A DNA stretch of 6,077 bases from an uncultured Ruminococcus sp. (GTDB taxonomy: Bacteria > Bacillota > Clostridia > Oscillospirales > Ruminococcaceae): assembly GCA_902783235.1 (NCBI GenBank), contig CACZQG010000083.1, positions 1 through 6,077 on the forward strand. Reading direction: 5' to 3'. Shown here piece after piece: positions 4,912 to 6,077 of this stretch (its first letter is position 1; each line of letters starts with the position of its first letter). The notes under the pieces are model-generated. The model was not told where the DNA came from, did not search any database, and saw only the letters and a list, made by a program, of their open reading frames with translations. The translations under genes were made by a program, and so were the position numbers.

Positions 4912-6077
4912 ATGAGATTTTCTTTAGACAGTGTGACAACGGTCATCTTATGCATATTCTTTTATGGTATGTTCTATAATAAATTCGAGATAAGAAAGGA
5001 TCATTTTCCCCTGCGTATATCTGCTGTAGTGCTGATAAATATTGCGAAGTTCATAACGCTGCCTTTAAGGATACCGCTGGTGAACTTTATCTCATTCTGC
5101 ATAGTTTACTTTGTCATGTTCATAGCCATATACAAATGTTCTCTCAAGACTGCCATAATCTACTCCTCTCTGTATATACTCATAGCATTTGTTTCCGATG
5201 CAATGAGCGTGTTCATAACCTCGTCGATACAGGATAATACTATAAACGAAATCGTAGTAAAATACAACTGGAAGCAGTATATATGGAACTGGATAATCCT
5301 GTTGTTTCTGTCGAGGATATGTGTTTTGTTTATAAGATCAAACGAGAATATCAAAGTCAAATGGCGCGAGATAGCGTTTTATATTCTGCTCCTTGCCTTT
5401 GAGATAACGTTTTTCTTTATAGTCTTTGATAAGATACAGGACTATTTCAGCGGACAGTTCCTTATTTTTGTAATGACGGGATTTTTCGTACTTGATATAT
5501 GTGTGGTATATATACTCCGAAAAATATCTATGCTAAGGGATACGGAACAGCAATTGCTTCTTATGAAACAGCAGGAAAACCTGCAGCTGCAAATGTATCG
5601 TGAGCTGAACAAGAAGTACGATGCTGCCAGAGAGATAGCCCACGACATAAACAGGCACATATCTTCCCTTGAAGCACTTGTCAATTCCGACCACAACCAA
5701 CAGGCTCAGCAATACCTTTCTGATCTTACAAAAGCTGCTGAAAGACTAAAGCCGGTAATAAAAAATCAAAATCCGATGCTCGCAATAATTCTCAACACAG
5801 CAGCGGACAGATGCAAAAAGAAAAATATACCTTTAAATCTGAATGTTGAAGATTTTCCCATAGAGTTCATATCGGATATAGATATGACAACGATATTTTC
5901 AAATCTGTTCGACAATGCCATAGAAGCCTGCCTCGAGCTTTCTCCGGCCAGACGGTACATCAATTTTGTATTGAAAAAACAGATAGGACTCATCGTTATC
6001 AACATGACCAATTCATGTGTTGATATACCTGAAACAAGTATAAGACCGGGTAAATCAGCAAAATCCGATCATTCGGG
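4912..6077 (+). CDS. GHKL sensor histidine kinase, AgrC-like (3' end cut by window)
   Basis: The frame is open from the ATG at 4912 to the window edge, 388 complete codons with no stop, so the gene is partial on the right. It starts 5 nt after the regulator stop, with AAGGGG at 4898-4903 overlapping the end of that gene, so the two are translationally coupled. Residues 1-203 contain about six or seven hydrophobic segments (roughly 6-21, 33-50, 58-80, 82-103, 124-142, 151-170, 183-202): a multi-pass membrane sensor without an obvious extracellular domain, as in peptide-sensing AgrC-type kinases. Residues 203-240 are likely coiled coil. H244 in REIAHDINRH is the phospho-acceptor. N331LFDN335AIEA is the ATP-binding N box. 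The G box should follow just beyond residue 388. The partner is the LytTR regulator. The signal is unknown; no AgrB- or AgrD-like gene is in the window. Confidence 0.93.
   Translation, partial: MRFSLDSVTTVILCIFFYGMFYNKFEIRKDHFPLRISAVVLINIAKFITLPLRIPLVNFISFCIVYFVMFIAIYKCSLKTAIIYSSLYILIAFVSDAMSVFITSSIQDNTINEIVVKYNWKQYIWNWIILLFLSRICVLFIRSNENIKVKWREIAFYILLLAFEITFFFIVFDKIQDYFSGQFLIFVMTGFFVLDICVVYILRKISMLRDTEQQLLLMKQQENLQLQMYRELNKKYDAAREIAHDINRHISSLEALVNSDHNQQAQQYLSDLTKAAERLKPVIKNQNPMLAIILNTAADRCKKKNIPLNLNVEDFPIEFISDIDMTTIFSNLFDNAIEACLELSPARRYINFVLKKQIGLIVINMTNSCVDIPETSIRPGKSAKSDHS

Noticed and set aside
5160..6011. Minus-strand open frames near the right end
   Set aside because: They are shadows of the sensor kinase frame, which runs open from 4912 to the edge and carries membrane segments, H244 and the N box.
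1..6077. CRISPR array, tRNA/rRNA, insertion sequence or phage genes
   Set aside because: No regularly spaced repeats, no tRNA-like cloverleaf, no transposase or integrase motifs were seen on either strand.

Overview
The window looks like chromosome from a cellulosome-making, Ruminococcus-like Firmicute (Oscillospiraceae). This is inferred from two secreted proteins with Ruminococcus-style dockerins, AT-leaning DNA, strong AGGAGG-type ribosome binding sites, TTG and GTG starts, SigA-type promoters and a LytTR/GHKL two-component pair. No gene in the window fixes the species.

Layout, all on the + strand. (1) Positions 1-371 hold no convincing gene but contain inverted repeats and, at the right end, a regulated promoter. 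(2) 414-2078 encodes a secreted solute-binding-like protein that ends in a dockerin instead of carrying a lipid anchor. (3) 2079-2215 is a short intergenic region with a second promoter of the same design. (4) 2216-4081 encodes a secreted multidomain protein: signal peptide, BIG2 Ig-like domain, unrecognised middle, internal dockerin and a C-terminal region ending in a PepSY/FTP-like motif. (5) A hairpin at 4111-4140 separates this gene from a two-gene operon: a LytTR response regulator (4169-4906) followed 5 nt later by a multi-pass GHKL sensor kinase (4912 to the window end, truncated before its G box).

The most interesting signal is in the promoters. Upstream of each dockerin gene lie two direct copies of the 11-mer ACCAWWTRMGT. 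Start-to-start spacing is exactly 21 bp, and the second copy starts exactly 19 bp before the -35 box in both cases. Both promoters are TTGAC(A/T)-17 bp-TATAAT with an extended -10 TG. Paired direct repeats about two helical turns apart next to -35 are the known architecture of LytTR-family binding sites (AgrA, ComE, VirR type). The simplest model is that the adjacent kinase/regulator pair senses an external cue, perhaps a peptide, and switches on two secreted dockerin proteins that dock onto the cell-surface or cellulosome scaffold. One of these may capture a sugar or oligosaccharide. The link from regulator to sites is inference; the repeats and their geometry are read directly from the sequence.
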